Origin: DATMNI01 sp035570275
Lineage (GTDB): Bacteria; Acidobacteriota; Terriglobia; Bryobacterales; Bryobacteraceae
Direction: 5' to 3'
Length of the DNA stretch: 7,643 nucleotides
Assembly: GCA_035570275.1 (NCBI GenBank)
Contig: DATMNI010000424.1
Coordinates: 1-7,643, forward strand
Shown here one piece after another: positions 1 to 6,551 of this stretch. The first letter of the stretch is position 1. Every line of letters starts with the position of its first letter. The notes beneath the pieces were generated by a model. That model was given only the letters and a program-made list of their open reading frames with translations, did no database searches and was not told the DNA's origin. Position numbers and translations under genes: made by a program.

Positions 1-1046
1 GTCAGGTAAACCACGGGCAGCACCAGCCCCAGAAATAGCGCGGCCAGCACGTTGAGCGGGATGTTGGGCGACGAAGGCCGCTCGGGCACAATGCCGGGGT
101 CGATGAGCCGCAGGCGCTCCCCCCGGAATCCCGCATCGCCGTGGAGTTCCCCCAGGCGGGTCTGAAGCGCCGTGAGTTCGTCCTGAACCAATTGGCGCTC
201 CGTTTCCACATGATCGCGATGCGCCCACCGCAGAGCGAGTTCGCGCTCGCGCTGCGCGTTGCGACGGTCCAACTCCTGGACTTGCTTCTGCTGCTCCTGC
301 AGTCGGGCGCGCGCGCTGCTTTCCGCCTTGCCGATTTCGGCCAGTTCGCCAGCCGACGCGTGTTTGGCCCGCTCGGCGGCATCGGCCAGTTCGAGCTCGA
401 CAGTTTGCATCTGCTGCTGGATGCTGTAACGCAAATCCGCCGATTGGGATAACGCCGATTGCAGATCGTCCACCGGCTCCCGGGAAAACAGGTTTTCCTT
501 GGCGGCTTCGGTCTGCTGCAGCCGGGCATGGATTTCGCCCTCCTGTTTCTTCATGCCTTGCAGCAGGTCCCGATCACTCTCGGTAACCATGGAGCGATTC
601 ATCTCCACCGTGGATTCGGCTAGAGACCTCGCCAACTTTTGGGACGCCCCGGCATCGGGCATGGTGACGGAAATCTCCAGGATGCGGGTGTTGCGCGCGG
701 TGTCGACTTTCAGCACGCGCTTCTTGATGCCTTCAATCGGGCCCGTCCCCAACACCTTGCGCAGTCCGAAGTGGGCCATGGCGTTTTGAAAAAGGCTGTC
801 GCTGGTCGCGAATTGCTCGTAGGTCTTGAGCGATTCCAGATAAATCGGGCTTACCGTCATGGCGGTACGCAAGTCGCTGCCTGCCGGCGGTTCGATCGCG
901 ATGAGGGCCGTGGCCGTATACTGCGGCGGCATGGTCAGGCTGATGGCCAGTGCCAGGACGCCCGCCACGCCGCAACTGCCGGCGATCCAGGGCCAGCGGG
1001 ACCGCATGTAACCGATGTAACGAAATGCGTCGAACGAGTCGGCCAT
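1..1046 (-). CDS. Wzz/GumC-type polysaccharide chain-length determinant, partial (C-terminus off the left edge)
   Basis: Inner-membrane, periplasm-facing protein of the polysaccharide co-polymerase family, which sets chain length or assists export of Wzy-made polysaccharide. The frame is open from ATG 1046-1044 to the window edge, giving 348 residues with no stop. A first membrane segment lies at about residues 20-38, followed by the short Wzz-like motif PPQYTATALIAIEPP. A long charged and Gln-rich coiled coil spans roughly 155-305. Then comes the family's proline-rich stretch before the second membrane segment (DPGIVPERPSSPNIP, 316-330), and a hydrophobic helix starts at 331 and runs off the edge. 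The start is supported by AGGAAT 6 bp upstream. It is divergent from a Wzy-like gene, which fits a shared polysaccharide locus. Whether a tyrosine-kinase domain follows the second helix, as in some relatives, cannot be seen. The family is firm; the exact subtype is not. Confidence 0.88.
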   Translation of the reverse strand, partial: MADSFDAFRYIGYMRSRWPWIAGSCGVAGVLALAISLTMPPQYTATALIAIEPPAGSDLRTAMTVSPIYLESLKTYEQFATSDSLFQNAMAHFGLRKVLGTGPIEGIKKRVLKVDTARNTRILEISVTMPDAGASQKLARSLAESTVEMNRSMVTESDRDLLQGMKKQEGEIHARLQQTEAAKENLFSREPVDDLQSALSQSADLRYSIQQQMQTVELELADAAERAKHASAGELAEIGKAESSARARLQEQQKQVQELDRRNAQRERELALRWAHRDHVETERQLVQDELTALQTRLGELHGDAGFRGERLRLIDPGIVPERPSSPNIPLNVLAALFLGLVLPVVYL

Positions 1047-1052
1047 CACCGA

Positions 1053-1058
1053 ATTCCT
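1053..1058 (-). promoter_or_regulatory. Ribosome binding site of the Wzz-like gene
   Basis: On the minus strand AGGAAT lies 6 bases before the ATG at 1046, a reasonable Shine-Dalgarno match that supports this start. A TACACT hexamer at 1064-1069 (minus strand) could be a -10 box, but no -35 box is visible at a normal distance, so the promoter itself is not called. Confidence 0.5.
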
Positions 1059-1076
1059 GAAATAGTGTAGCCTGAC

Positions 1077-2816
1077 ATGTTGATGATCCAGGCTGCGGCC
1101 GTCGCCCTCATAGCGTTAATTGTAACGCCTGGTTGGTTATTTTACTTCGACGTTACGCCGAAAGCAGTGGTGCTGCTACTCGCCTCGGCGGTGGCGCTGT
1201 TTCCCGTACGGCGTTCCAAACTCATGGGACTGGTGATGCTCACTATCGCCTCGCTGGCCCTCTCCACCGCGCTCAGCCCGCACCCGGCCCTCTCCTTTTA
1301 CGGCACGCGCTGGCGGCAATACGGTGCCTTGACCCAGTCCGCGGTGGTAATCTTTGCCTGGGCGCTCTATACTCAGACCCACCGGGCCGGCATGATCCTG
1401 CGCGCCGTCAGCGCCGCCGGGGCACTTACCGCCGTATACGGAATCGCCCAATATCTGGGATGGGACCCGATTCTGCCCGCTGCCCGGTACCACGTCGGCG
1501 AAGGCATCTGGACCATCGTGCGCCCACCCTCCACTCTCGGCTACGTGAGCTACTTCGCCACCTGGCTGCTCTTCGTCGTCTTCCTAAGCCTTGCCCTGCC
1601 TGGCCGGCTTGCCAAAACCTGCACAGCGATAGCCCTGATTGCGATGTTGCTCACCGGTACCCGCGCCGCATACCTCGGCTTGGCGGCAGGCGCCGGGGTC
1701 TGGCTTTTCTGGCGCGGTCTGCGATTGCCGCGGCGCGCGTTGTGGCGGGCGGCGATTTTCGCCGGGGCAGCCCTGCTGGCCGCGTTCGTTTTCTACATTT
1801 CGCCCGCGGGTCAACTCCTGCGCAGCCGCACCCGTTGGTTCGCCGAGGACCCCTGGGGCGGCGCCCGCCCGCTGCTCTGGCGCGACAGCCTGCGGATGGG
1901 CTTTGCCCGCCCGCTGGCCGGACACGGACCCGAAACGTTCACTGCCGCCTTCCCGCACTACGAATCCGTCGCACTGGCTCGCGCCTATCCCGATTTCGCC
2001 CACGAATCCCCGCACAACATCTTCCTCGACGCGTTTGTGGCGCAAGGCATCGCCGGCTTTTTTCTGCTGGCCGCCTGGTGCGCGCTCGGGTTTGCCGCGG
2101 CCTGGGAGATCCGCGGCCAGCACCCCGATCTGGCCGCGGGCCTGGCCGCCGCGCTCGCCGCCGGAACGGTCAGCCAGCAGTTCACGGTGTTCACCATCCC
2201 CACTGCCGTGATCTTCTTCGCCACCATTGCGATGGCAATTGGCCTGGCCGCCGGCACCGTCAACGAATGCCCCGCCGAACCAGTCCGCCGTTTCCCGTTC
2301 GCCCTCCCGCTGCTCTATTTCGCCTTCCGCATTGCCTTGGCCGATCACGCGCTGGCGCTAGCTCAGCTTGATCTCGCCGCCGGCAATCTCACCGCCGCCG
2401 CCCGTCATTACGAGTCCGCCGGCCATACCAGCGACCTTTGGTACTCGCGCGCCCTGCTGGCCACCGCCGGGAAAGCGCCCACCGTGGCCGTTCGATTCCC
2501 GGCGTTCCAATTGGCCGCCGCCGCCGGTGAACGAGCCACACGCACCGCGGAAGACCCGTTTAACGCCTGGTACAGCCTCTCCACCATCCGTGCCGGCCAA
2601 AACGACGCCACCGGCACCGAACGCTGCCTCCGCGCCGCCATTGCCGCCCATCCGACGTGGTTCAAACCACACTGGACACTGGCTCAAGTACTGGGCTTCG
2701 AATCGCGGGGCGACGAAGCAGAGCGCGAAGCCGCCCTGGCCGCCGACCTGGATGGCGGCAAACATCCCGAAGTCGCGGAAACGTTGCAAGAACTGCGTTT
2801 ACGACAACAGAAGTAA
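1077..2816 (+). CDS. O-antigen polymerase/ligase family membrane protein (Wzy/WaaL-like) with TPR-like C-terminus
   Basis: Polytopic inner-membrane protein of 579 residues that probably polymerises or ligates lipid-linked glycan repeat units on the periplasmic side. About a dozen hydrophobic segments cover residues 5-240 and 317-425. The Wzy_C-type signature is clear: TGTRAAYLG at 193-201 in a membrane helix, then a large polar loop (about 242-316) with RPLLWRDSL, GHGPETF and the conserved HESPHNIFLD at 309-318. Residues 427-560 are soluble and helical, with two or three degenerate TPR-like units (for example LDLAAGNLTAAARHYESAG, then WYSLSTIRAGQND through the segment ending EREAALAADLD). Such tails are known on bacterial O-antigen ligase homologues. 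ATG at 1077 is chosen because VTPGWLFYFDVTPK near the N-terminus looks native to the family; an in-frame ATG at 1083 is an alternative, and no strong ribosome site precedes either. Polymerase and ligase cannot be told apart from sequence alone. Confidence 0.87.
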   Translation: MLMIQAAAVALIALIVTPGWLFYFDVTPKAVVLLLASAVALFPVRRSKLMGLVMLTIASLALSTALSPHPALSFYGTRWRQYGALTQSAVVIFAWALYTQTHRAGMILRAVSAAGALTAVYGIAQYLGWDPILPAARYHVGEGIWTIVRPPSTLGYVSYFATWLLFVVFLSLALPGRLAKTCTAIALIAMLLTGTRAAYLGLAAGAGVWLFWRGLRLPRRALWRAAIFAGAALLAAFVFYISPAGQLLRSRTRWFAEDPWGGARPLLWRDSLRMGFARPLAGHGPETFTAAFPHYESVALARAYPDFAHESPHNIFLDAFVAQGIAGFFLLAAWCALGFAAAWEIRGQHPDLAAGLAAALAAGTVSQQFTVFTIPTAVIFFATIAMAIGLAAGTVNECPAEPVRRFPFALPLLYFAFRIALADHALALAQLDLAAGNLTAAARHYESAGHTSDLWYSRALLATAGKAPTVAVRFPAFQLAAAAGERATRTAEDPFNAWYSLSTIRAGQNDATGTERCLRAAIAAHPTWFKPHWTLAQVLGFESRGDEAEREAALAADLDGGKHPEVAETLQELRLRQQK

Positions 2817-2833
2817 ACTCTGCCGCGAGATCG

Positions 2834-2863
2834 TTGGCAGCCGCCTCGCCGAGGCCTTATAAT
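2834..2863 (+). promoter_or_regulatory. Sigma70-like promoter of the secreted TIGR03437-type gene
   Basis: TTGGCA at 2834-2839 (5 of 6 to the -35 consensus) and a perfect TATAAT at 2858-2863 are separated by 18 bp. Transcription would start near 2870, giving a leader of only about 10 bases that begins almost on the AGAGG ribosome site at 2871-2875. The spacer holds a perfect small inverted repeat, GCCTC-GCC-GAGGC (2843-2855). Confidence 0.6.
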
Positions 2864-2880
2864 CGTCTGTAGAGGTGGCC

Positions 2881-3786
2881 GTGAAAAGGAATTTTCTTAA
2901 AGTACTGTGGTACGTAGCCGCACTGATTGTGGTGTATGGTCAAACAGGAGCGGTGTATGGTCAAACTCCGGCGGCTCCCCGCTCGTTGATAGCCGCCTAC
3001 GGCTCTAATCTGGCCGGTGGCCTGACGCTGACCGATACCGTCCCGCTCTCCGTTCCCACCGTGGATCCGGCGGGTGTGGTAAACGGCGCCAGTTTCCAGC
3101 CCGGCGTCGTACCTGGCTCCTGGCTCACCATCACGGGCTCAGGCCTCTCGGGTACGGTCGCGTCGGACACTTGGGACAAAGCCATCGTGAATGGTAACCT
3201 GCCAACCTCGCTCGATGGCGTCAGCGTCACCGTGGGCAGCCAACCGGCCTTCGTCTACTTCATCAGCCCGAAGCAGATCAACGTGCAGGCGCCCAATGTG
3301 GGCACTGGCCCCGTGCCTGTGACTGTCACCACTCCCGGCGGCACCAGCGTCTCCGTCACGGCCAATGTACTGGCACAGTCTCCTGCTTTCTTCCTCTGGC
3401 CCAGCAATCAGGCGGTGGCCACCCGTAATGCAGACGCGAGTCTAGCGGCTAAGAACGGCACCTTCCCCGGGGCTACCACGGTTGCCGCCAAGCCCGGCGA
3501 CGTGCTGATTCTATGGGGCACCGGCTTCGGCCCCACTACCCCACCAGTCGCCGCCGGCATTCAGGTGCCCACGGACGGCAGGCAATACAATGCAAGCCCC
3601 GTCACCGTCACGATTGGGACCACGGCTGCCCAAGTGTTCGGCACGGCGCTGGCGCCCAGCTTCGCGGGGCTCTACCAGGTCGCGATACAGGTGCCCGCTG
3701 GGATGGCGGATGGCGATTACGCACTCAAGGCCACAGTCAATGGAGCAACCTCCCCGGACGGAGTGATCCTCTCGATAAAGAATTAG
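2881..3786 (+). CDS. Secreted protein consisting mainly of a Solibacter-type C-terminal domain (TIGR03437-like)
   Basis: Unknown function; probably exported. I prefer the GTG at 2881 (301 aa) because AGAGG at 2871-2875 is then 5 bases upstream; GTG at 2875 is in frame and would add two residues. The N-terminus is a signal peptide: KRNFLK, hydrophobic VLWYVAALIVVYG, then likely cleavage after VYG. Residues 66-301 match the beta-rich, IPT/TIG-like domain that usually caps long beta-propeller or NHL-type proteins in Solibacter: VVNGASFQPGVVPGSW, then LDGVSVTVGSQPAFVYFISP, KQINVQAPN, WGTGFGPTTPP, and YQVAIQVPAGMADGDY near the end. Here it stands nearly alone. Residues 34-47 (RSLIAAYGSNLAGG) resemble the start of a second such domain that was cut short. 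The gene has its own promoter and converges on the kinase gene. The domain assignment is strong; the role is unknown. Confidence 0.8.
   Translation: MKRNFLKVLWYVAALIVVYGQTGAVYGQTPAAPRSLIAAYGSNLAGGLTLTDTVPLSVPTVDPAGVVNGASFQPGVVPGSWLTITGSGLSGTVASDTWDKAIVNGNLPTSLDGVSVTVGSQPAFVYFISPKQINVQAPNVGTGPVPVTVTTPGGTSVSVTANVLAQSPAFFLWPSNQAVATRNADASLAAKNGTFPGATTVAAKPGDVLILWGTGFGPTTPPVAAGIQVPTDGRQYNASPVTVTIGTTAAQVFGTALAPSFAGLYQVAIQVPAGMADGDYALKATVNGATSPDGVILSIKN
2931..2972 (+). repeat. 21-bp tandem duplication in the signal-peptide region
   Basis: The 15 bases GGTGTATGGTCAAAC occur at 2931-2945 and again at 2952-2966, a 21-bp period. They encode VYGQTGA followed by VYGQTPA. The period is a multiple of three, so the reading frame is kept, and two possible signal-peptidase sites result. 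Confidence 0.85.
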
Positions 3787-3810
3787 CCAGTTCGATTAAG
3801 AATTAGCCAG
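3772..3810 (+). repeat. 20-bp tandem duplication across the stop codon
   Basis: TCGATAAAGAATTAGCCAG (3772-3790) is followed by TCGATTAAGAATTAGCCAG (3792-3810), 18 of 19 bases identical at a 20-bp period. The first copy carries the last codons and the TAG stop (3784-3786) of the secreted-protein gene; the second lies in the intergenic region. Confidence 0.85.
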
Positions 3811-3929
3811 GCCGTTTGCCCAACCCGGCGGCGCGGCCTCGCTCGACAGACTTCGTAACGGCATTGTGTCCGTCTGAACATGATTGCCCGCCGTTCCGCG
3901 GCATTTGGCACCCACTCAACGGTTTGCGC
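3787..3929. other. Convergent intergenic region, no gene
   Basis: This 143-bp gap separates the 3' ends of the secreted-protein gene and the kinase gene. Apart from the duplicated 20-mer at its left end I see no open frame, no RNA gene and no hairpin followed by a T-run on either strand that would make a convincing terminator. Confidence 0.6.
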
Positions 3930-4268
3930 CTACTTCAGCCCCTCCACCAACTGCAGTTCGGATAACTGCTGAAGATAGGAGTAGGCGTACGTTTTGCCGT
4001 CGGCGGTCATTCGAAGGGCGTTGATTCCTCCACTCAGGCCTGCGCGGTCCGAAGGCGTGATCTCTCGTGCCAGCTCACGCTTTCCGGAGTTCAGGTCCAC
4101 GCGCTCCACCTTGACTGGAAGGTCATTGCGTTTATAAATGAACAGCGTCCGGCCGTCGTCGCTCCAACCTCCGATCCGCTCCTGATCGCTGACTCCCGGG
4201 AGGGGGCGCGGTTCACCGCCAGCCACGGGAAACAGGACCCTCCGGCCCTGCCAGGTATTTGCCATCAA
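3930..4268 (-). pseudogene. C-terminal end of the kinase/beta-propeller protein, frameshifted from the main frame
   Basis: This frame continues the beta-propeller of the upstream kinase and is not an independent gene. It reads GRRVLFPVAGGEPRPLPG, then WSDDGRTLFIYKRNDLP, and finishes TADGKTYAYSYLQQLSEL followed by LVEGLK and TAG at 3932-3930. That ending is typical of the C-terminus of Solibacter-type kinase/WD40-like fusion proteins. The frame's own first start codons (TTG 4268, ATG 4265) lie inside the coding sequence of the upstream part and have no ribosome site. Joining it to the main frame by removing one base restores a protein of about 846 residues. It is either a genuine recent mutation or a base-calling error in a G-rich stretch. 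Confidence 0.8.
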
Positions 4269-6471
4269 GCACGAGACCCGGAGAAGAAAATCGCACGCCT
4301 TCGGGTGTAATGGCGCGCGGCCGGGACGGTTCCAGGCCGGTTAGATAATACCGGCTGCCATGTGACGGCTCGCTGCCGTTAAACCACAACCCTTTGCCAT
4401 CTGCCAGCAAGCCCGCGGAGGAAAGCGTGAATCCAGTCAGAGGGATTCGCCTCGGCTGGCCCGGACCCACCGGGTAAATTACCACGACAGAAGTGGAGGG
4501 ATCGAACGTTACGACGGATTGTCCGTCCGGCGAAAGAAACGGGTAAGACCCGGCGCCCAGCGATACCGCTGCGGAGCCATTGGTATCGCGAAGGTATGAA
4601 AGGGTGGTGTCTCCGGCGCCTTCCCCGGATTCAAAGAAAGTGAGCAGTTTTCCGTCGCGCGACAAGCTGCTGACCAGAGACCAATCGAGCCAGGAAAGAT
4701 CGCGGTCATGCAAATCCGCCGCACCCCGAAACATCATCTTGCATCGTTGTTCCACCGTTGTGACCAGGACCCGGCCGTCCCGGAAGATGTCCTGAAGCAC
4801 AATGCTGGCTGGCGCACTGTACACGACTCGTTCGCGCCCACCCAGCTTCACCGCGCGCAAGTCAAATCTGGCTCCCGTCCTGGCTGCGCTGAACCAGACT
4901 TCGTCTCCCTGAGCCGACCACGCCAAGCCTTCGGCTGCTTGGTATGCGCCGGTCAGAGTCTTCTTGATACCCGCCCGGTCCACCATCGCCACGCTGCCAC
5001 GATTGTCGCCGGCTAAGGCATGGTCCAGGAAAGCGACGTGTTTGGTATCCGGTGAGATGCGCGGTTGCGAGATGTAGCCGGACGTGCGGTACAAAATCTT
5101 GCCTAACGGATATTCCAGTTGGTAGACTTGATCGCTCTCGCGTACTACGGCCAATTCTTTGCCGTCCGAAGACCAGTCCGCGAAACTGATGTTGTCCTCC
5201 ACGGGACGCAGAGCGGTCCCGGAAAGAGGCACCCGGGCGAGCATGCCCACGGGAGCAAAGCCTGATCCTATCACGCGCACATTTTGCGCCAGAGCCAGTT
5301 CGCCGGAAACGGAAATGGCGCGCAGTTCCACGCCGGGGAAGCCTAGAGCGCGGGCTCCCGGACTATCCAGGCGGGCGCTGAACAGCTCACTGGGCTCGTC
5401 TTCCCACTGCGCACTGTAAACTACCCCGTTGCCATCCGGCGTAAACCGGGTGGCGTGAATCTTCCCCCGCCGGAACGTCAGACGATGGAAGGACTTGGCC
5501 GGCAGAGGTCGAAAATAGAGGTACGAAACCGAAGCCAGGCCAAGCGCCATTACGGCAGCCACCGCCCACGCTATCCTGTTCTGGCGGGAATCGGTCTTAC
5601 GGCCCGCGGGCGGTTTGTCCGATGGCTGTGCGATCGATTCCAGATCAAAGGCGATATCCCGGGCGGATTGGAATCGCTCCTCCGGACTGTTTTCCAGGCA
5701 GTGGCGTACCAGACGGTCCAAGGCCGGGGGCAGCGAGTTGTCCAGGGTCAAGAGATCCGGCGGATCCTCCTTCAGAATGGCCGTCATGGTCTCGGCCGCG
5801 GTATCGCGCTGGAAGGCCCTTCTGCCCGCCAGCATCTCATACAGAACCACGCCGAAACTGAATATGTCGGCACGTGCATCTGCAACCAGCCCCCGCACCT
5901 GCTCCGGAGCCATGTAGCCCACGGTGCCCATCACTGTGCCCGCGGCGGTAACTGTCGCGGTACGGGTGCTCCCATCTTCCTCAGGCACATCGGCCTTCAT
6001 CTTGGCCAGGCCAAAGTCGAGGATTTTGGCCCGCCCGTCCCTGGTGATGAAAATGTTCTCGGGCTTGATGTCGCGATGGGTAATGTCTTTGGCATGGGCG
6101 GCTGCCAGGCCGTTCGAGATCTGGCGCGCGTAATCCACCGACTTGCCTACGCTCAGTTTGCCGTCCTTCATCCTTTCGCGCAGCGTTTCGCCTTCCAGCA
6201 ATTCCGAAACCAGATACGGCGTACCCTCATGCGTGCCGATATCGTATATGGCCAGAATGTTCGGGTGGTTCAGGGAACTGGCTGATTGCGCCTCCAGGGT
6301 GAATCGACGCAGCCGGCCCTTGTCGGCAGCCAACGACTCCGGGAGCGTCTTCACCGCCACGTTTCGATTCAGCCGCGTATCCCGGGCTTTGTAAACCTCG
6401 CCCATTCCACCGGCGCCAAGGGGAGCGAGGATCTCGTATGGGCCGAGCCTGGTGGCGGGTGAGAACGACAT
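4213..6471 (-). CDS. Membrane-anchored serine/threonine protein kinase with TolB/WD40-like beta-propeller (3' end frameshifted)
   Basis: A PknB-type kinase that would phosphorylate Ser/Thr on unknown cytoplasmic targets, with an extracytoplasmic propeller as probable sensor. The start is ATG 6471, because MSFSPATRLGPYEILAPLG is the usual N-terminus; upstream residues in the same frame are low-complexity and antisense to the next gene. The kinase domain (about 11-280) is complete: Gly loop GAGGMGEV (19-26), Lys41 in VAVK, Glu60, HRDIKPEN (132-139), DFG (152-154), APE (188-190) and DIFSFG (202-207). A Lys/Arg-rich linker precedes a single membrane helix at about 300-320. Residues 330 onward hold repeated blade motifs such as FTPDGNGVVYSA, WSSDGKELAVV, SRDGKLLTFF and LSPDGQSVVTF. 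In this frame translation stops at 4213-4215 after 752 residues, with a short aberrant tail (PEGPVSRGWR); the true C-terminus is in the next frame. All catalytic residues remain, so the truncated product could keep kinase activity. Confidence 0.9.
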   Translation of the reverse strand: MSFSPATRLGPYEILAPLGAGGMGEVYKARDTRLNRNVAVKTLPESLAADKGRLRRFTLEAQSASSLNHPNILAIYDIGTHEGTPYLVSELLEGETLRERMKDGKLSVGKSVDYARQISNGLAAAHAKDITHRDIKPENIFITRDGRAKILDFGLAKMKADVPEEDGSTRTATVTAAGTVMGTVGYMAPEQVRGLVADARADIFSFGVVLYEMLAGRRAFQRDTAAETMTAILKEDPPDLLTLDNSLPPALDRLVRHCLENSPEERFQSARDIAFDLESIAQPSDKPPAGRKTDSRQNRIAWAVAAVMALGLASVSYLYFRPLPAKSFHRLTFRRGKIHATRFTPDGNGVVYSAQWEDEPSELFSARLDSPGARALGFPGVELRAISVSGELALAQNVRVIGSGFAPVGMLARVPLSGTALRPVEDNISFADWSSDGKELAVVRESDQVYQLEYPLGKILYRTSGYISQPRISPDTKHVAFLDHALAGDNRGSVAMVDRAGIKKTLTGAYQAAEGLAWSAQGDEVWFSAARTGARFDLRAVKLGGRERVVYSAPASIVLQDIFRDGRVLVTTVEQRCKMMFRGAADLHDRDLSWLDWSLVSSLSRDGKLLTFFESGEGAGDTTLSYLRDTNGSAAVSLGAGSYPFLSPDGQSVVTFDPSTSVVVIYPVGPGQPRRIPLTGFTLSSAGLLADGKGLWFNGSEPSHGSRYYLTGLEPSRPRAITPEGVRFSSPGLVLDGKYLAGPEGPVSRGWR
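4238..4250 (-). other. Frameshift site joining the two kinase frames
   Basis: On the minus strand the sequence GCAGGGCCGGAGGGTCC carries two GGG runs (complement of 4246-4248 and 4238-4240). Dropping one G from the first gives DGKYLAGRRVLFPVAGG; dropping one from the second gives DGKYLAGPEVLFPVAGG. Either restores a continuous beta-propeller blade, so a one-base insertion here is the simplest explanation. Confidence 0.75.
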
Positions 6472-6551
6472 AATGATGCCGATTGTACCTGAATACCGCC
6501 GGCGGCGTCTCATCGCGTTAGACTGGTCATTCTCGCGCGTGAGGTGATTGA
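6472..6551. promoter_or_regulatory. Divergent promoter region between the kinase and acidic-protein genes
   Basis: This 80-bp gap must hold the 5' control of both flanking genes. On the minus strand TACAAT at 6482-6487 is a 5-of-6 match to a -10 box only about 10 bases before the kinase ATG, so its mRNA would be leaderless or nearly so; the kinase start lacks a clear ribosome site, which agrees. The only -35 candidate (TGAGAC, 6507-6512) is poor. No good promoter is visible for the plus-strand gene. Confidence 0.35.
6541..6546 (+). promoter_or_regulatory. Ribosome binding site of the acidic hypothetical protein
   Basis: GAGGTG lies 5 bases before the ATG at 6552, a strong Shine-Dalgarno sequence that fixes this start and supports the gene as real. 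Confidence 0.7.

Noticed and set aside
2..529. Minus-strand open frame of 175 residues
   Set aside because: Out of frame with the Wzz-like gene on the same strand, which has clear family features across the same bases.
1584..2348. 254-residue open frame antisense to the Wzy-like gene
   Set aside because: Gly/Glu/Gln-rich low-complexity translation with no start signal; a compositional shadow.
1133..2371. Long open frame of 412 residues on the plus strand inside the Wzy-like gene
   Set aside because: It is Arg/Pro/Ala-rich with no recognisable domain and is out of frame with a clear membrane protein; this is usual for high-GC coding DNA.
3811..3929. Possible hairpins such as CAGAC...GTCTG and GCCG-TTCCG-CGGC
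   Set aside because: Short stems, with a long loop or no T-run; not distinguishable from chance in GC-rich DNA.
5455..6285. 276-residue plus-strand open frame antisense to the kinase domain
   Set aside because: The minus strand encodes intact kinase motifs over exactly this region; the antisense product has no family features.
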